Shown here: piece by piece, positions 1 through 12,200 of the stretch | How the letters are laid out: the number at the start of each line of letters is the position of its first letter | How positions within the stretch are numbered: the first letter of the stretch is position 1 | Assembly (NCBI GenBank): GCA_012934845.2 | Contig: WNNJ02003317.1 | Span: forward strand, 1-64,000 | Direction: 5' to 3' | Source of the DNA: Pomphorhynchus laevis | Taxonomy: Eukaryota > Acanthocephala > Palaeacanthocephala > Echinorhynchida > Pomphorhynchidae | Length of the DNA: 64,000 nucleotides | Notes under the pieces: generated by a model | Database searches by the model: none | Seen by the model: only the letters and a program-made list of their open reading frames with translations | What the model was told of the DNA's origin: nothing | Position numbers and translations under genes: made by a program

Positions 1-1130
1 AAAAATATATAATTTATAATAATAATTATATTATAATAATAATTATTATTATAATATAATTATATATTTAATTAAAATATATATTTTTTAATTATATATT
101 AAAATATATATTAAATATACATATAACATACACAGCTTATTCAACAGGATAGTCAATCTATCCCTTAGAATATTTTCATGAACTTAAGTATATAAATATA
201 ATTTATAAGGATGCAAACTAACAATAATACAAACTGCATATGATATCATCAAAATTAAAGCCCTCCAGCTTTTGATTACAGCCGATTACTTTCAATCACG
301 ATTTACTGCTTCTCTTTGGGCAAAACTAAAACGATTCATAAAGTACTTTTATTTATTTCAACTTAAATATTTATCCCGTGAAATAATATTATAAAACTCT
401 TAGCGGTAACAGCGGTAACTTTATATTTTTAAATCATTTTGTCAATGACATGAGTCTAAACTTTGAAATTATCCCATTTACGAAAACACATCTTATGTAC
501 TATAACTTTTTTGAACTGTAATTTTTTTTATTTTATTTTTTTTTATTTCAATAGACTTGTAAGTGGCTTGTATACATGAGCCACTTAAAAACTAATAAAT
601 CTATCTATAAAATCACGAGGTGTCAATGCTAAAATTTCACCCCTTTTTAACGATTTAATAACTTATTCGGCCGATAACTATATTATCATTCTATGATACT
701 TTTGTATGTCAGATATAAAAGACAGCTAGAAAATATACAATCAAATTCACTAATTTAAGGTAAATTTTCAAATTTTAACAAATCGATTCAATTAAAATAC
801 GCTACATCCATTATAGTATAAGCTACATCTCAGGAATTGTGAAAGTTCATTGAGCAACAAAATGTTATCATCTTGAAGAAGCCGAAATTGTTTGCAGAAC
901 TTGCTTATTGTCGCGTATTCGTTCGAGTTCAATGTCATACTTTCGCATGACTGTACATATAATTTTAAATTTGTTTAAAACAATGAACTACTTTGGCTCT
1001 ATTTATAAAAATATATTTCAATACATTTATTTTTCTTATATGAATTAATTTGCTTACGTTTGACCAGATTATTAAATATGTTTTTGTTTACAACTTCTAC
1101 TAGTTCCTCATATCACGTCATTTAATCATT
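1..1130. other. AT-rich intergenic sequence
   Basis: I see no gene here. The first 120 bases are almost pure A/T and self-complementary. The rest is low-complexity AT sequence with no sustained reading frame and no recognisable repeat of the families found elsewhere in the window. Confidence 0.6.
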
Positions 1131-1138
1131 TAATGGGT

Positions 1139-1800
1139 TCATTTAATTGAGCGTTCTTTATCTTCTCTTTCTAATAGATTCGATTTAACTTGTTTTGGTA
1201 TTTCTAATTGCTCACATATACATATCCTTTTTAATATTTTTGGTTTGCGTGTAACCGGATTATTATAAGATGGTTGTTTATTATGTATTATACTACTTCT
1301 GCCAATTCCTTGTACCACGTCATTCAATCCTAATGGGTACATGGAATTAAGCGTTTTAATCCAAAAAATCTTCTTTTTCTAATAGTTTTTGATTTAATAT
1401 TGAAATGTTTTCTTCGATAATATGTTCTAAAATAAATAATTTACAGTTTTTAATATCATGTTCTATTAATCTCATATGTTTATGAAATATAGTTTGACTA
1501 TTATGCTGTATATTATATATGTGTTGCCTAAACCTAGTTTTTAACATTTGATATGTTTTTCCTATATATTGCAATCCACATGTACATTGTATAAGATACA
1601 ATACACCTGCGTATTGCAGTTACAATTATTATTAATATTTAATGAAAAACATTTGTTTGTCGTATTACTTACGATACAATTATTATTATTTATAACATCA
1701 CAAACTATACAATTTTTTCTGTTACATTTAAAAGATCTAAAATTGAAATCATTAGTACTTACGTAATTTTCCAATCTGGTTGAGTACATGTAACTTTTAA
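1139..1800 (-). mobile_element. Penelope-like element fragment, GIY-YIG endonuclease part
   Basis: On the minus strand this encodes a cysteine motif (KCNRKNCIVC) followed by a GIY-YIG nuclease: VYLIQCTCG, then LQYIGKT, an arginine in KTRFRQH, and a C-terminal glutamate region with LLEKED and PLGLND. The same protein occurs, nearly identical, on the plus strand at 50810-51400. Penelope-like elements use such a nuclease to nick target DNA. The fragment is spread over more than one frame and has no reverse transcriptase beside it, so it is a dead remnant. Confidence 0.85.
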
Positions 1801-2080
1801 GTCATAATTTTTAAAATTGATTTTTCGGTGTCGCCACCTAATTTAGTTGACTCAGACTAAACTTACAACGGGCCATCCTCCAGCATCTGACAGTGGGCTG
1901 CCCTGCTTAAGGCGGTTGTAGGCTGGAATAAGATCTATATAGATCTAACACCTTCACTCCACGCGCTACGCGACCTAGCTATTGGCCATTACCTAGGTCT
2001 CTTAAACGTGATCACGTGAAGCAGTTTACATTTTAAAGTGTAAACACATTGGGATGCGAACTTCTCCCTTTTTTAAAAAT
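1795..2080 (-). repeat. PLE leader repeat, copy 1 (inverted)
   Basis: This roughly 285-bp block is the reverse complement of 50421-50700, upstream of the nuclease in the plus-strand PLE. Shared landmarks are the TTAGTTGACTCAGACTAAA palindrome, a GC-richer core with AAGGCGGTTG, and GATCACGTGAAGCAGTTTAC. It keeps the same order relative to the nuclease in both places, so it belongs to the element's 5' region. Confidence 0.75.
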
Positions 2081-2093
2081 TAATAATTATTAA

Positions 2094-2515
2094 TATTAAA
2101 TGAAAAACATTTGTTTGTCGTATTACTTACAATACAATTATTATTTATAACATCACAAACTATACAATTTTTTCTGTTACATTAAAATCATTAGTATTTA
2201 CGTATTTTTCCAATCTGATTGAGTGCATGTAACTTTTGTAAAGTCATAAATTTTAACGTTGTTTTTTCGGTGTCGCTACCTAGTTTAGTTGACTCAGACT
2301 AAACTTACAAACCATCCTACAACATATAACAATGGGGTTCTTTGGCTAAGGTGGTTTTAGGCTAGAATCAAATCGTGAAATATGTACTATTTTCACTTCA
2401 CGTTCTACGCGATATGATTATTGGCTATTACCTGGTCTTTTAAAAGTGATAAGTGACGCAGTTTATCTTTTAACTTGTAAACACTTTGGGATGCAAACTT
2501 CAACATTATTAAAGT
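2094..2515 (-). repeat. PLE nuclease start plus leader repeat, diverged copy 2
   Basis: Positions 2094-2200 repeat the coding segment at about 1634-1740 (the cysteine motif region). Positions 2215-2510 repeat the leader of 1795-2080 with many substitutions. The leader and first coding segment are therefore tandemly duplicated, as they are at 50270-50830. PLEs are known for partial tandem copies at their 5' side. Confidence 0.7.
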
Positions 2516-2519
2516 TAGG

Positions 2520-4260
2520 AAATAAGAATATAAAAATAAAAACTTTGACAAACTTGCTTGAAAATTAGCATAAAATTAATGTCGTATCATGGTTTCAGTA
2601 TTTCTGACAGAGATTATATTACCACTAAAAAAGTCCACAGATCAATCGAACCGTGGTTTGATTGACTATGGATTGTACATCGATTGTCCATTGACCACGG
2701 TCAATGAGCCGTGAACAACCATCATAGTGGTATGGTAGCTACTATTTAATTACTGGTAACTGATCGTTTTGCAGTTGACGATGTCCAAAACTGTATCATT
2801 CTGAATGGGAATGCCTTAGGGAATATGTTGACAAATTGAATGGATTTTGAGAATAATTTAGTTTTTGAATGATTTATTCAGCAAAGATTTATTTATTTTA
2901 TGATTGTAAATATATTGTTAATTATTAAAAATTAACAATAAAAAATATATTTAATTTAAATCAGTATTTTTGACAGAGGTTATACTATATACAAATTATA
3001 CTAAATTTGTATATTGTGTACTATATACATTTTTTTATAAATTTGAACCGCTGACGAAACCATAGCTATTTTAATATCTTTTGTTAAATGCATTCCCTAA
3101 ATGACCATATTGATGTAATTCCTACCCGTATATGGATATCTAAAATAAAATACTAAAGGGTGGCTTTTGAGATAATGAATTACGACTAAGACAGTATCCA
3201 CTGCTAAGCTTTCCAATTTTATTTCGCGATATCAAAAATTAAAGTCGCTAAATTTTATAACAAGAAATATAGTTGAATTCAAATAACGATGTTAAGGAAA
3301 CCCTCGATGTCGTGAGAGTTTGATATTTTTTCAGAGATGATTTATTTTTTACAAAATATAATTATTATTTATTATTCCGTTTCCAACTTTCACAATCTCA
3401 ATCTCATCTTAAATCTACATCTGTTGCTTTGAAAAATTTCGAATTGGCTTTGATTATAATAATAATGATTATCCTTCGAAGCATTTATATACAGTCTGCA
3501 TAGACGGCTACTGTATTGTTCACTTACTGGCTAGTATATGAAGAACACTGTGGCCTCTTAACCTAATTCATCTGTTGTGAACACCGTAAATTGAATGTTA
3601 TGTCAATCTTAGGCACACGTCCACCATACTTTGAACATTTTATTTCCTGATGTTATGTGTATGCTTCAATATATTTGTTAAAGTATGATCGAGCAAAACT
3701 TTTAAACACAGAATGTCCATAATTGATCTTATCTTCCTACAAATAAACCTTTACATCCAACATCAATACGTGCTTCTATATTCAGTATAGTAGTACAATT
3801 TTTTTAATCATATTGAAATGTAATGGAAAACGAATAGCGGTTTGACTTCTGATGGAGTGCGGGAATCTGCAATCATACGTAATTTATGATATCTCAACAT
3901 GTCATCACGAATGCAAACACACCCATCTATGGCAATGAAAGGGAATTAAACCAAAAATTACATAGGAATTTCCTCGTTGTATTTGAGAGATTTCATCCAC
4001 ACCTGGAATCCTATTCTACTAATTGGTCATGTCGATAAGCATGTAGATACCCCTATCTACACTAGCATGTGTTAAGGTAGTATGCCGTAAGCATGCTGTT
4101 TCCTTTTTAATTTGCTCTAGAATTAGTGATATCATGTATTCATTTTGTGCAATAATCCGCTTAGAAACATTACAAATAGAAATTTTTAAATCAACGCTAT
4201 AAAGTCCTGAATTCATTATACTCATTTGAACGGAGTAATTTAAGTACTTCGTAACAGTTA
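2520..4260. other. AT-rich intergenic sequence
   Basis: No gene recognised. A phrase close to CAGTATTTCTGACAGAG occurs at about 2597 and again at about 2963, with an inverted-repeat-rich stretch (GAACCGTGG, GACCACGG, GAGCCGTG) just after the first. This could be the trace of an insertion. A weak minus-strand frame at 4019-4225 may be the tail of the LINE remnant that follows. Confidence 0.4.
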
Positions 4261-4269
4261 CTTCAGAAA

Positions 4270-4810
4270 ATTCCGGAACTCCAAAATTACCACCGTTTTA
4301 TGGAAGGTAAATTTGCAAATATTAAAATGAACTCAATTTATCTAAACTCGTAATACGAGATATCAAGGTATGCCGGATTTGTATGTCAAGGATTTGAAAC
4401 CAGGATGATTTACCTGTCCGAATTAAATGGCTAATTTTATATCCCATTGATTGTACAAAGGTTGAGTATGGTATTAAAGGTGAGAGCAATATGATTGAGG
4501 TTCTCAATGCAAATCGACACGTTTTAAAACAAAAAACTATGAATTTTGAATTTTTTACTGGTGAACCTAATACATACTTCACAATTTCCATATACATACT
4601 TTAAAATATACCTATATCTTTGAAAGAGGTGGTATTGTTAACCAATAACTTTCATTTACTGGTTCGACAGTATTCATACTATGGCCAAATGTTCTTATGG
4701 ATTTATAAGTATTTCCGTATCTTGTGTACCAACAACCATAGCAAAACTAAGCATTTCTGTTTAATGTTTGGACACATTTCAAGTTCCTTATCAAAAGCAA
4801 AGACGTAAAC
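4270..4810 (-). mobile_element. LINE remnant, reverse transcriptase thumb region
   Basis: The minus-strand reading gives NNTTSFKDIGI, then after a stop KYVLGSPVKNS, FKTCRFALRTS, LSPLIPYSTFVQSMG and QIRHTLISRITSLDKLSSF. This is the order seen after the palm domain in CR1/L2/Jockey-type LINEs (the SFKDLG.. segment, the TR.F..R segment, the P.LEYG..VW segment, then QR.....I). Catalytic motifs are absent. The assignment rests on segment order and is moderate. Confidence 0.55.
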
Positions 4811-5299
4811 GCAAATGCAATTATCGAATCGAGAAAAGGTAACCTTGAGTTAAACTATATTTTTATCGATTCAAAATATGTTGACAAAACGGTATCACAT
4901 TTTAAAAATATTTGCTAGAAATCGCGAGATTGCAAGGTAAATTAACTTTATTTTATAACGTTACCTTTTGATTTATTGTGTTATGCGCGCTATCAGCATC
5001 TATAGTCATTAATCAAATAATTTGACTCTTGGAAGGTTTCTCGAATTTTATAAATGTGAATTAAATTTCATTTGGTTGTTTAGCGCAAAGCTGATCGACA
5101 ACAGTCGATTTAATTACATAATCATAAAGCACGTTTAAAACTGTTTTTTGCTACTATCCCTTTTAAGATCTCTACTACTCCTATTGGTCTATTGATGAAT
5201 CCTTGTCTAGAACAATTAATCTACTTGCATTAAATGTGAAAGAGCTTTAACTTGATATCGCTTCTATCGAAAACGTCCTAGCAAAGTTAGCTACTCTAT

Positions 5300-5640
5300 C
5301 TGCTAATGTTTAACCCCTCTTCAATTTATATCTCCACACTAATCCATCGAATACTAAAGTACCGGCAGTTCAAAGTCTTTTTTGGCCATATTAATTATGC
5401 AAGTTCTATCTATACGATCATAGCAAACAGGATGAAAAAGATACAGAAATGTGATCTAATTCTAAAAAGTGAATCTGCAGAAAAATTCACACCTTTCGCA
5501 TTTCGCAAGGTATTATCCTTTATTACGATGTATAAATCTAATGGTTTCAAGTCTTTGTGGTACATTAAGTTTATAAAACAACTATCAATATATATTAGAG
5601 ATGGACTGATAAGATACTATATAATCAAATTTCATCAGAG
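5300..5640. other. Open stretch without recognised function
   Basis: A plus-strand open frame of about 110 codons precedes the PLE tail repeat and runs into it. Its composition is that of AT-rich noise with I, K, S and Y, and it matches no family I know. I do not call it a gene. Confidence 0.3.
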
Positions 5641-5970
5641 GAAATACGTCCTTAAAACGTATTTCGCCCCGCTGCTATGTTGGGTAGAAGAGTTAGGGGT
5701 CGAAACCTGATAGCATAGCAGTTCATACTGGTGACCTCTAATCTTTATTCTAATACAACGTCTGTTATTTATTAGTCAATTCATAAAAAATGACGTTTAT
5801 TTTAAATTTCAATTTTTTATTTTAACTTGATTTAAATTATAAAAAATCGTATAACAATTATTGATTTTATTATTTAATTATTAAATTTTGATTTAGCATT
5901 ATTATGTTTTGTTTATTTTATAATTATATTAAATACGTAGACTCAGTTAGCTGATTTGATTGTTATTTGG
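5640..5970 (+). repeat. PLE tail repeat
   Basis: This matches the 3' end of the plus-strand PLE (52890-53213). It has the palindromic block CTGCTATG...CATAGCAG around TTAGGGGTCGAAACC, then ATTTATTAGTCAATTCATAA, an AT tract, and the terminal phrase ACTCAGTTAGCTGATTTGAT. No coding part is attached, so it is a solitary tail. Confidence 0.8.
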
Positions 5971-6145
5971 GTTTTCAATTATGCTATTTGATCAAAAATT
6001 ACATAATTTGGATATTTTAAAAATATCTAAAAGTGCATTTTTGGCACGAATGTTAATTTATATCATGAATCTCAAAAGAGAGTGATACCAATCCGCGTGA
6101 AATACGTTGTTATCATTAAAGCCAGACGCGGAATAACAGTAGCAA

Positions 6146-6200
6146 GTACCGTTTCGTCATCACAATGACTCATCAGTGCCAGATCCCTCCCACTACTGGA
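6146..6200 (-). ncRNA. Hammerhead ribozyme, truncated copy 1
   Basis: On the minus strand the helix I 3' strand CTGGCA (6182-6177) is followed by CTGATGA (6176-6170), helix II GTCAT/ATGAC with loop TGTG, GAAA, and the helix III strand ACGGTAC. The matching 5' half (cleavage site and first helix I strand) is missing because homology stops at about 6200. The copy cannot fold into a full ribozyme. Confidence 0.75.
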
Positions 6201-6360
6201 TTTGAGATTCATGATTTAAGTTAGCCGATATTCAAGAGACCTGCGCAGGCATTTGCCATTGCTTTTGCTAATGATCCTATTTGGTGAAGCAGTAGTGCGG
6301 GTTTAGCACTTAATGTGAAGTTACCAAAAATCTTTATGGTACTTCATACACATGACTCGT

Positions 6361-6441
6361 GTGCCGTATGCCAGTCCTCCTCTGCATCCAGTAGTGGGAG
6401 GGATCTGGTACTGATGAGTCATTGTGATGACGAAGCGGTAC
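6361..6441 (+). ncRNA. Hammerhead ribozyme, type III, copy 2
   Basis: Order 5' to 3': helix III strand GTGCCGT (6361-6367), cleavage base A (6368), helix I strand TGCCAG (6369-6374), a distal stem CCTCC/GGAGG, helix I return strand CTGGTA (6405-6410), CTGATGA (6411-6417), helix II GTCAT/ATGAC with loop TGTG, GAA, then the helix III return strand GCGGTAC (6435-6441). Helices I and III close with 6 and 7 pairs counting G-U. The base after GAA is G instead of the usual A, which gives a G-U instead of an A-U pair at the cleavage site and may slow cleavage. Confidence 0.85.
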
Positions 6442-6493
6442 TTGCTACTGTTATCGTCGTTCTTCCGCGTCTGGCTTCAATGTTAATTTATAT

Positions 6494-6690
6494 TTTCTTT
6501 ATTTTGCATTATAGATAAGCAACTGAGTGAATTATTATTAATTCACAAAAAATGACTTTTATTTTAAATTTCAATTTTAAATTTAACTTGATGTAAACAT
6601 AAATTGTAAAAATTCTTATATAATTATTTATTATTGACAATCACTTTTTATTTATAATTATAACTATCAGAGATGGACTGAGATGGACTT
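6494..6690 (+). repeat. Partial PLE tail repeat
   Basis: The phrase AATTCACAAAAAATGAC and the following TTTTATTTTAAATTTCAATT tract match the PLE tail. The palindromic block and the terminal phrase are absent. It abuts the hammerhead cassette, which therefore probably landed within a tail repeat. Confidence 0.55.
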
Positions 6691-6987
6691 AACTTATTTT
6701 TAAGTAAACTTGCTTGCTTATATAGATATAATGTTTCCTTATGCAACACTAATTTTTTAGTCGAAATAATAATTTTTTAATTTAATTAATTCAAACAATT
6801 ACAACATAAAGAATTATTGTAGATGGATCAAAAAATTGGAAAATTTTATTTGATATTTCGGTAACCTCTATTAACATCTTCAGAAAATTACCTGCAGGCC
6901 AGTTGCAGGTAATAAATATATTCAATAAATATATTCAATTTAAAATATTTTTAATCAAAATAGCTTGGACAATAATCACATGGTAAA

Positions 6988-7018
6988 TTGTGAAAGTTCA
7001 AGCAGTGAACTTTCACAA
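6988..7018. repeat. Short perfect inverted repeat
   Basis: Arms of 13 bp (TTGTGAAAGTTCA and its complement) around a 5-base loop AGCAG. It is one of a series of small near-perfect foldbacks scattered through the window. Confidence 0.8.
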
Positions 7019-7494
7019 AATCACAGTGAAATTAATCGTCGAATACCTCCAGCTCATTCATTTTAATAAAATCATTTAAAGTCTTGTAAATCGGTAAATT
7101 TATCTGATTTAGAGTATATATTTGTTATATTTATGAAAATTATATAAATATATTGTGAATAAACAACCGTGTATACTTTCACGATAAATCAGTCACACTA
7201 TATAAGCTATGCAATTCAAAATGATATTGCTTTAGGGCAGTGCGATGTATAATACAAATATACAAATGTATTTGTTAATAAGCAAATAGTTTTGCAGTAA
7301 ATTGTAAATTTTACTGTTAAATATAAATTTTTAATAGTAAAATAAATTTTTATAAACAGTAAAAGATTAGTTATTCATAAATTATTACATTTATGAATAA
7401 TTATAAATTAATGTAATTTAATGCTGAAGTTATGGATAATCACAATGGCAGCTAAATCGTGTATTTTAATCGAATATTCTAACGAAAGATTTAA

Positions 7495-9720
7495 CTAATA
7501 AGTCAAATCAGCTAACTAAGCCTACGTATTTAATGACATTATTTAATTATTAAATTTTAATAATTAAATAAGTAATATATAAAATAATAAATAATTTTAT
7601 ATAATTTATTTGATTCCACGTATTTTATTTAGTTAGTTAAATTAAAAAAATTAATAATTTAAAATTAAAATAACTAGGTAATATTTAAAAATTAAATTAC
7701 AAATTTAGCTTATAAATCAGTAAACTTATTGAAATTAATTATATTATATATTTTATCCTAAATAATTATATTTATTACTAACTGAGTCCACGTATTTTAT
7801 ATGATTATAAATTGAAAATAATGCTAAATAATAAATAATTACATAAGATTTTATAAATTTTCAACATTCATATTCCGATGATTAGATCTGCTAAATGAGT
7901 CTACGTATTATATATTATAAATTAAACAATGACAAATAAAAATAAAATAATAAATTTTTTTATTATTTATATAAAGTTAAAATTTAAAATTTAAATTTAA
8001 AATAAAAGTCTATTTTTACGTATTGAATAATAAATAACAGACGATGTATAAAAATAAATACAGTTTCGTTTGTGCAAAGTTCAACAAAATTGTACTTTGT
8101 TTTTTATGATGTAGCTAGCAAATAAGTTTCTTGATCTTGCACAAAAATTTAAAAAAAGTATAAACTTTGTTCTATAGATTATTTGTATATCACGATTGTA
8201 CTTTATTGTTTATTTGAAATATATAAGATTATATCTTTGTAGTTTGTTATTCGCTCTACGACCTCGAACCTTTTACTCTAGTACTGTACATTTGGATAAT
8301 ATAAGAATCGATCTGGTTATTAACAATGCGATTTTACAGAAATGCTAATTGAGTTGATACAAAATTAAGTGAAAATTCGTCTAGCCTATACAAAATTAAG
8401 TGATAGCTTAACTATCATTAGGATGAACTGCCATATCAATAATGTTCGTCTACACAATTTATTTTTACTGAAAGCTAATTCGACCATCACATATTCGAAT
8501 CAGATCAGCTAACTGATCTGATTGACGTGGTTTATATTTACATGGGCTAAATATTATGTAAATAATTAAATTATAAATAATTAATAATTATAAATAATCA
8601 TAAATAATAAATAGCCTTTAAATAATAAATAGCCTTTAATATTTCATTAAATTTAAAATTGAAATTTAGAATAAAAATCCATTTTTATGAATTAACTGAT
8701 AAATAATATACCATCTATCCGATAAAGATTAGAGGTCATCAGGAGGAACTAAAATATTATCAGTAACTTTCAGACAGTCACAGTTACAATGCATTCACCT
8801 ATTCATTTTAGAAAATACCGTCAAAATAAGAAAATTGCAAATATGTAAATGTAAGGATTGTGCAAGATTTATCCTTTTACCAAAACATCCGATTTGGTAA
8901 AAGGATAAATGTTTCGATAATTTTACTGACAAAAGTAAGAGTATTCAATTTTGTAGCAATGTTATATAACTGATGTAATCTTTATGATTTATAATAAAAT
9001 TGAACTTGTAATTATTTAAATATCTCTGATTTGAAATAAAAGTCAATTTTTATGGACTAATAAATAATAGACATTGTATCAGAATAAGAATTAGATAAGG
9101 AGAAACTGATATTTTATCAGATTTCATCATCCTATTTATCGACTAAATATAGCAGTGGGATGTATTTTCTCTGACGAATCAGATCAGGTAACTGAGTAGA
9201 CGTATATAAAATTATTTATTAATTAAGCATGATGATAAATAAAAATAAAACAAATAAAATAATAAATAACAAGATAATTTTTAACTAATTATAAATAATA
9301 AATAATTTTTATATAAGATTTCATATAACTTATATCAAGTTAAAATTTAAATTTAAAATAAAAGTCAATTATTATGAATTGATTAAGAAATAACATACGA
9401 TGTATCAGAATATGAATTTGATCAGAAGGAGCTGTCTTTTATCATGTTTCGCTCCCTATTCCTCGACCCATCATAGCATAGTGATTAAATACATGCTAAT
9501 GAGTATTTCCTCTGATGAATAAGATCAGGTAACTGAGTATACACATATTAAATTATTTCTAAATTAAACATAAAAATAAAATAATTAAACAATTACAACA
9601 ATACATAATTTAATACAAGAGTTTTTATGTTTATGTCAAGTAAAATTAAAATTTAAAATTTAAAATAACAGTAAACTTTTATGAATTACGGGACAGTTAA
9701 TATAGACAAAATACTAAATA
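7495..9720 (-). repeat. Cluster of diverged PLE tail repeats
   Basis: The reverse complement of the terminal phrase recurs at about 7502 (AATCAGCTAACTAAGCCTAC), 7785, 7884, 8503 (CAGATCAGCTAACTGATCTG), 9180 and 9528. AT tracts and the phrase AATAAATAATA.ACGATGTAT follow it, and TTAGAGGTCATCAGGAGGAA is seen near 8731. All point to the minus strand and all are truncated or worn. No gene is visible between them. Confidence 0.6.
8867..8910. repeat. Short perfect inverted repeat
   Basis: Arms of 18 bp (ATTTATCCTTTTACCAAA and its exact complement) around an 8-base loop ACATCCGA. Confidence 0.85.
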
Positions 9721-9762
9721 TTTATAAAACTAATATTTAGTTGAATAAATCATAACGCCAAG

Positions 9763-9788
9763 AACTATCTACTGGAACGTAGATAGTT
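9763..9788. repeat. Short perfect inverted repeat
   Basis: AACTATCTAC and its complement are separated by TGGAAC. It is a small foldback of the same style as those at 6988 and 8867. Confidence 0.75.
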
Positions 9789-10319
9789 GAGCTCTCTGAC
9801 AATTAATTTTCATATGTAAATGTATCAAATAAAGATAAATAGATTTATTAAAATGTTGATTCTAACGGAAGATTTAAATAATAATTAAAGAAAATATATC
9901 TAATTACAAAATTATTTTACAAAATTACTATTAAACCAACTGTTATATTGGACGATAATCACAAAACGGCTCGTGACATGTAATAGAACAATTATATAGA
10001 ACTAATGTTCAATTCTATAGAACAATCGCATCACGTATTCATATCGCAACGTGTTTCCGAAAACAATATAGAACAATCAAGCAAATTAATTGTATTTTAT
10101 AACAATTTAATATAATTCAATGTAGATTGTTTAGTTTAAACTGAAATTGGACATAATATACGAATTAATAATAAATTAAATTGTTCAGGGCGTTTAAACA
10201 TCGAGAGGAATAGAAAAAGAAAATTATTGTTCACAGATTTTCAACTATTGCAATAGTCGAAAATTTGTGAACAATAATTTGTTCACAAATTATTGTGAAC
10301 AAATTGTTGTGTTGAACAA

Positions 10320-10385
10320 ATTGTGAACAAATTGCTATATTGGGTAGAGGAACAGGGGCTGAAACCTAAAAGCATAGCAGTTAAA
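10320..10385 (+). repeat. PLE tail palindromic block, fragment
   Basis: GGGTAGAGGAACAGGGGCTG followed by AAACCTAAAAGCATAGCAGT is a worn copy of the palindromic block in the PLE tail. It sits at the inner edge of the left inverted-repeat arm. Confidence 0.65.
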
Positions 10386-10619
10386 CGGTTAAATTAATAG
10401 GCAATTCACCCAGCATTTAAGTACAAACTATCACAGTCAAGAAAGTAGTGCGGATACAAATTGACCGCAACCATCGTGCGATAAAGTTGATATAGATATA
10501 TAATTGGAGCGTTTAATCTCATTTAGTAGCATTTTAATCTCATTCAATCTCAATGAGATTGAATTTTATATACAATCTCATTTTGAAATATTTTGAAATA
10601 CTCCCTGTTCAAATCCACG

Positions 10620-10940
10620 TGCTATTTGTCAGTCGGTTGTTCTGATCTTCACAGTTTGATTGTACAAATAGTAGAGGTAAAGCATCATTTACTGTCACAC
10701 ATACGATGTATTCTGTGTCACTGAATCGTGGAATTATCAAAGTATTATTGATGTTCTTGTTGATATTCCGGGGTATTGCATACTTCGAAGCCATGAAAAG
10801 TCAGGTAAATGTGGTGGAGGGGTTGCCGCATATGTTCGAGATAATTTTTTGATGATTGAAGTTTCTAATATATGTGACCCTAATGGTTCATTTAAAAGGA
10901 TCAACTTCGATTTAAAATTTCGAAGTTTTTCCTGTTCGTG
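10620..10940 (+). mobile_element. LINE endonuclease fragment
   Basis: A plus-strand frame reads YDVFCVTESWNYQSI, DVLVDIPGYCILRSHEKSGK and CGGGVAAYVRDNF. This is the ET.W...D.....PGY...R.DR..GGGGVA.YV.. signature of the apurinic-type endonuclease of CR1/L2/Jockey LINEs, including the catalytic glutamate in TESW. Only about 90 codons remain, and no reverse transcriptase follows. Confidence 0.8.
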
Positions 10941-10984
10941 TTGTAAATTTCGCGGCAACTAGCGAAATATAAAAGTAAAAAAGC

Positions 10985-11170
10985 ATTTTATCAATAAATA
11001 AAACGCTATTATAAAAATTGATTTTTATTTTTAATTTCAGTTTATAATTCATCTTGATTTAAATTATATAAAATCTTATAACAATTATTTATTATTAATT
11101 AATTTTTATTATTTAACTATTTAACTTTTATTTTGCATTATTTTTAATTTGCAATATAAAATGCGGGCTG
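10985..11170 (+). repeat. Partial PLE tail repeat
   Basis: AATTGATTTTTATTTTTAAT, the following AT tract and the phrase TTTGCATTATTTTTAATTTG match the tails at 11990-12180. The terminal CTCAGTTAGCTGA is lost. Confidence 0.55.
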
Positions 11171-11659
11171 GAGCAATACCAGTCAAGTCGAATTTACCAA
11201 GCAAATGGTTGTCTTTAGTCATTGGACGCTCTCCTTCAAAAATCTAAATAAAATTAAAGGATAAGTAAAGATGACGTCTTATTATTACTATTCCTCTCTC
11301 TATAGAGTAATAATCTTAAAACATTAGATTGCTATTCGACTATTACTAAACTCCAAATATACCTGACTACATAAAATGATCAAAACTAAATCAGTAGATA
11401 AATCCAATCTATGAACAATTTTCAAATACTGTAACGTATATTGAATACAACATATCTTTATATGGAATCAAAATAAAGAATTGGTTTATGTAATCGATAT
11501 TTTGGCGAGTACTACGACCAGATTTTGAAAAATAGAACATTCTCAAGAGTATTTAATAAATAGTGAATCCCTATTAAAGGACAATTTTCTTCAGAATGCT
11601 CTTTTCGATAACTTACATTGCATATATGTAACATATATTACATGAAACTAGTCCAAAAT

Positions 11660-12200
11660 CATTTGGCTTTCTTCAAAATCATTTAAATAATTTAATAGAA
11701 ACATATTTTAAACTAGGTTACTATAAAAATAACATCAAGCAGAAAATAGTAAAATATATAAATCAACACAATAATATAAAGAATAAATTTAAACTCTTAA
11801 GTGGCAAATTTTTATGGATGGATAATAAATAATATACTTTGTATTAGAATAAGATACTAGATAGTTTTATCAGAATAAATACATCATTAGCATGTATTTT
11901 GCCCCGCTGCTATGTTGGGTAGAAGAGTTAGGGGCCGAAACCTGATAGCATAGCAGTTCCTCCTGATGACCTCTAATCCTTATTCTGATACATAGTTTGT
12001 TATCTATTAGTCAATTCATAAAAATTGATTTTTATTTTTAATTTCAGTTTATAATTCATCATGATATAAATTATATAAAATCCTATAACAATTATTTATT
12101 ATTAATTAATTTTTTATTATTTAACTATTTAACTTTTATTTTTCATCATTTTTAATTTGCAATATAAAATGCGTAGACTCAGTTAGCTTATTTAATTTGT
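11660..12200 (+). mobile_element. 5'-truncated PLE copy (3' coding end and tail)
   Basis: Positions 11670-11830 match 52684-52846 almost base for base and encode the end of the PLE reverse transcriptase (YFKLGYYKNNIKQKI-like, then LLSGKFLWMDNK and stop). The palindromic block and the tail through GACTCAGTTAGCTTATTTAA follow. This shows that the tail belongs to the element's 3' end. Confidence 0.85.

Larger units (their letters stand above)
6049..6493. mobile_element. Hammerhead-repeat insertion flanked by a 15-bp direct repeat
   Basis: The cassette holds a 5'-truncated hammerhead on the minus strand (6146-6200) and a complete one on the plus strand (6361-6441), head to head. It is bounded by the identical 15-mer AATGTTAATTTATAT at 6049-6063 and 6479-6493. 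The first four bases of the 15-mer also fit the element, so the true target duplication may be 11 bp. A direct repeat with an internally inverted 5' part is the pattern left by twin-primed LINE-type retrotransposition. That mechanism is inference. Confidence 0.65.

Noticed and set aside
1-130. Palindromic AT sequence as a replication origin or centromere.
   Set aside because: Such sequence is everywhere in this window and nothing specific marks this stretch.
6121-6130. CGTC/TGGC 3' of the hammerhead core as the cleavage site of a type I fold.
   Set aside because: Helix I would have only two good pairs. The upstream CGTC followed by TGCTGG or TGCTAG pairs fully with CTGGCA in the complete copies, giving a type III fold instead.
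10179-10190. A hAT transposon end on the strength of CAGGG.
   Set aside because: The flanking 8-mers are inverted, not direct, repeats, and no transposase remnant is present. Kept only as an unclassified inverted-repeat unit.
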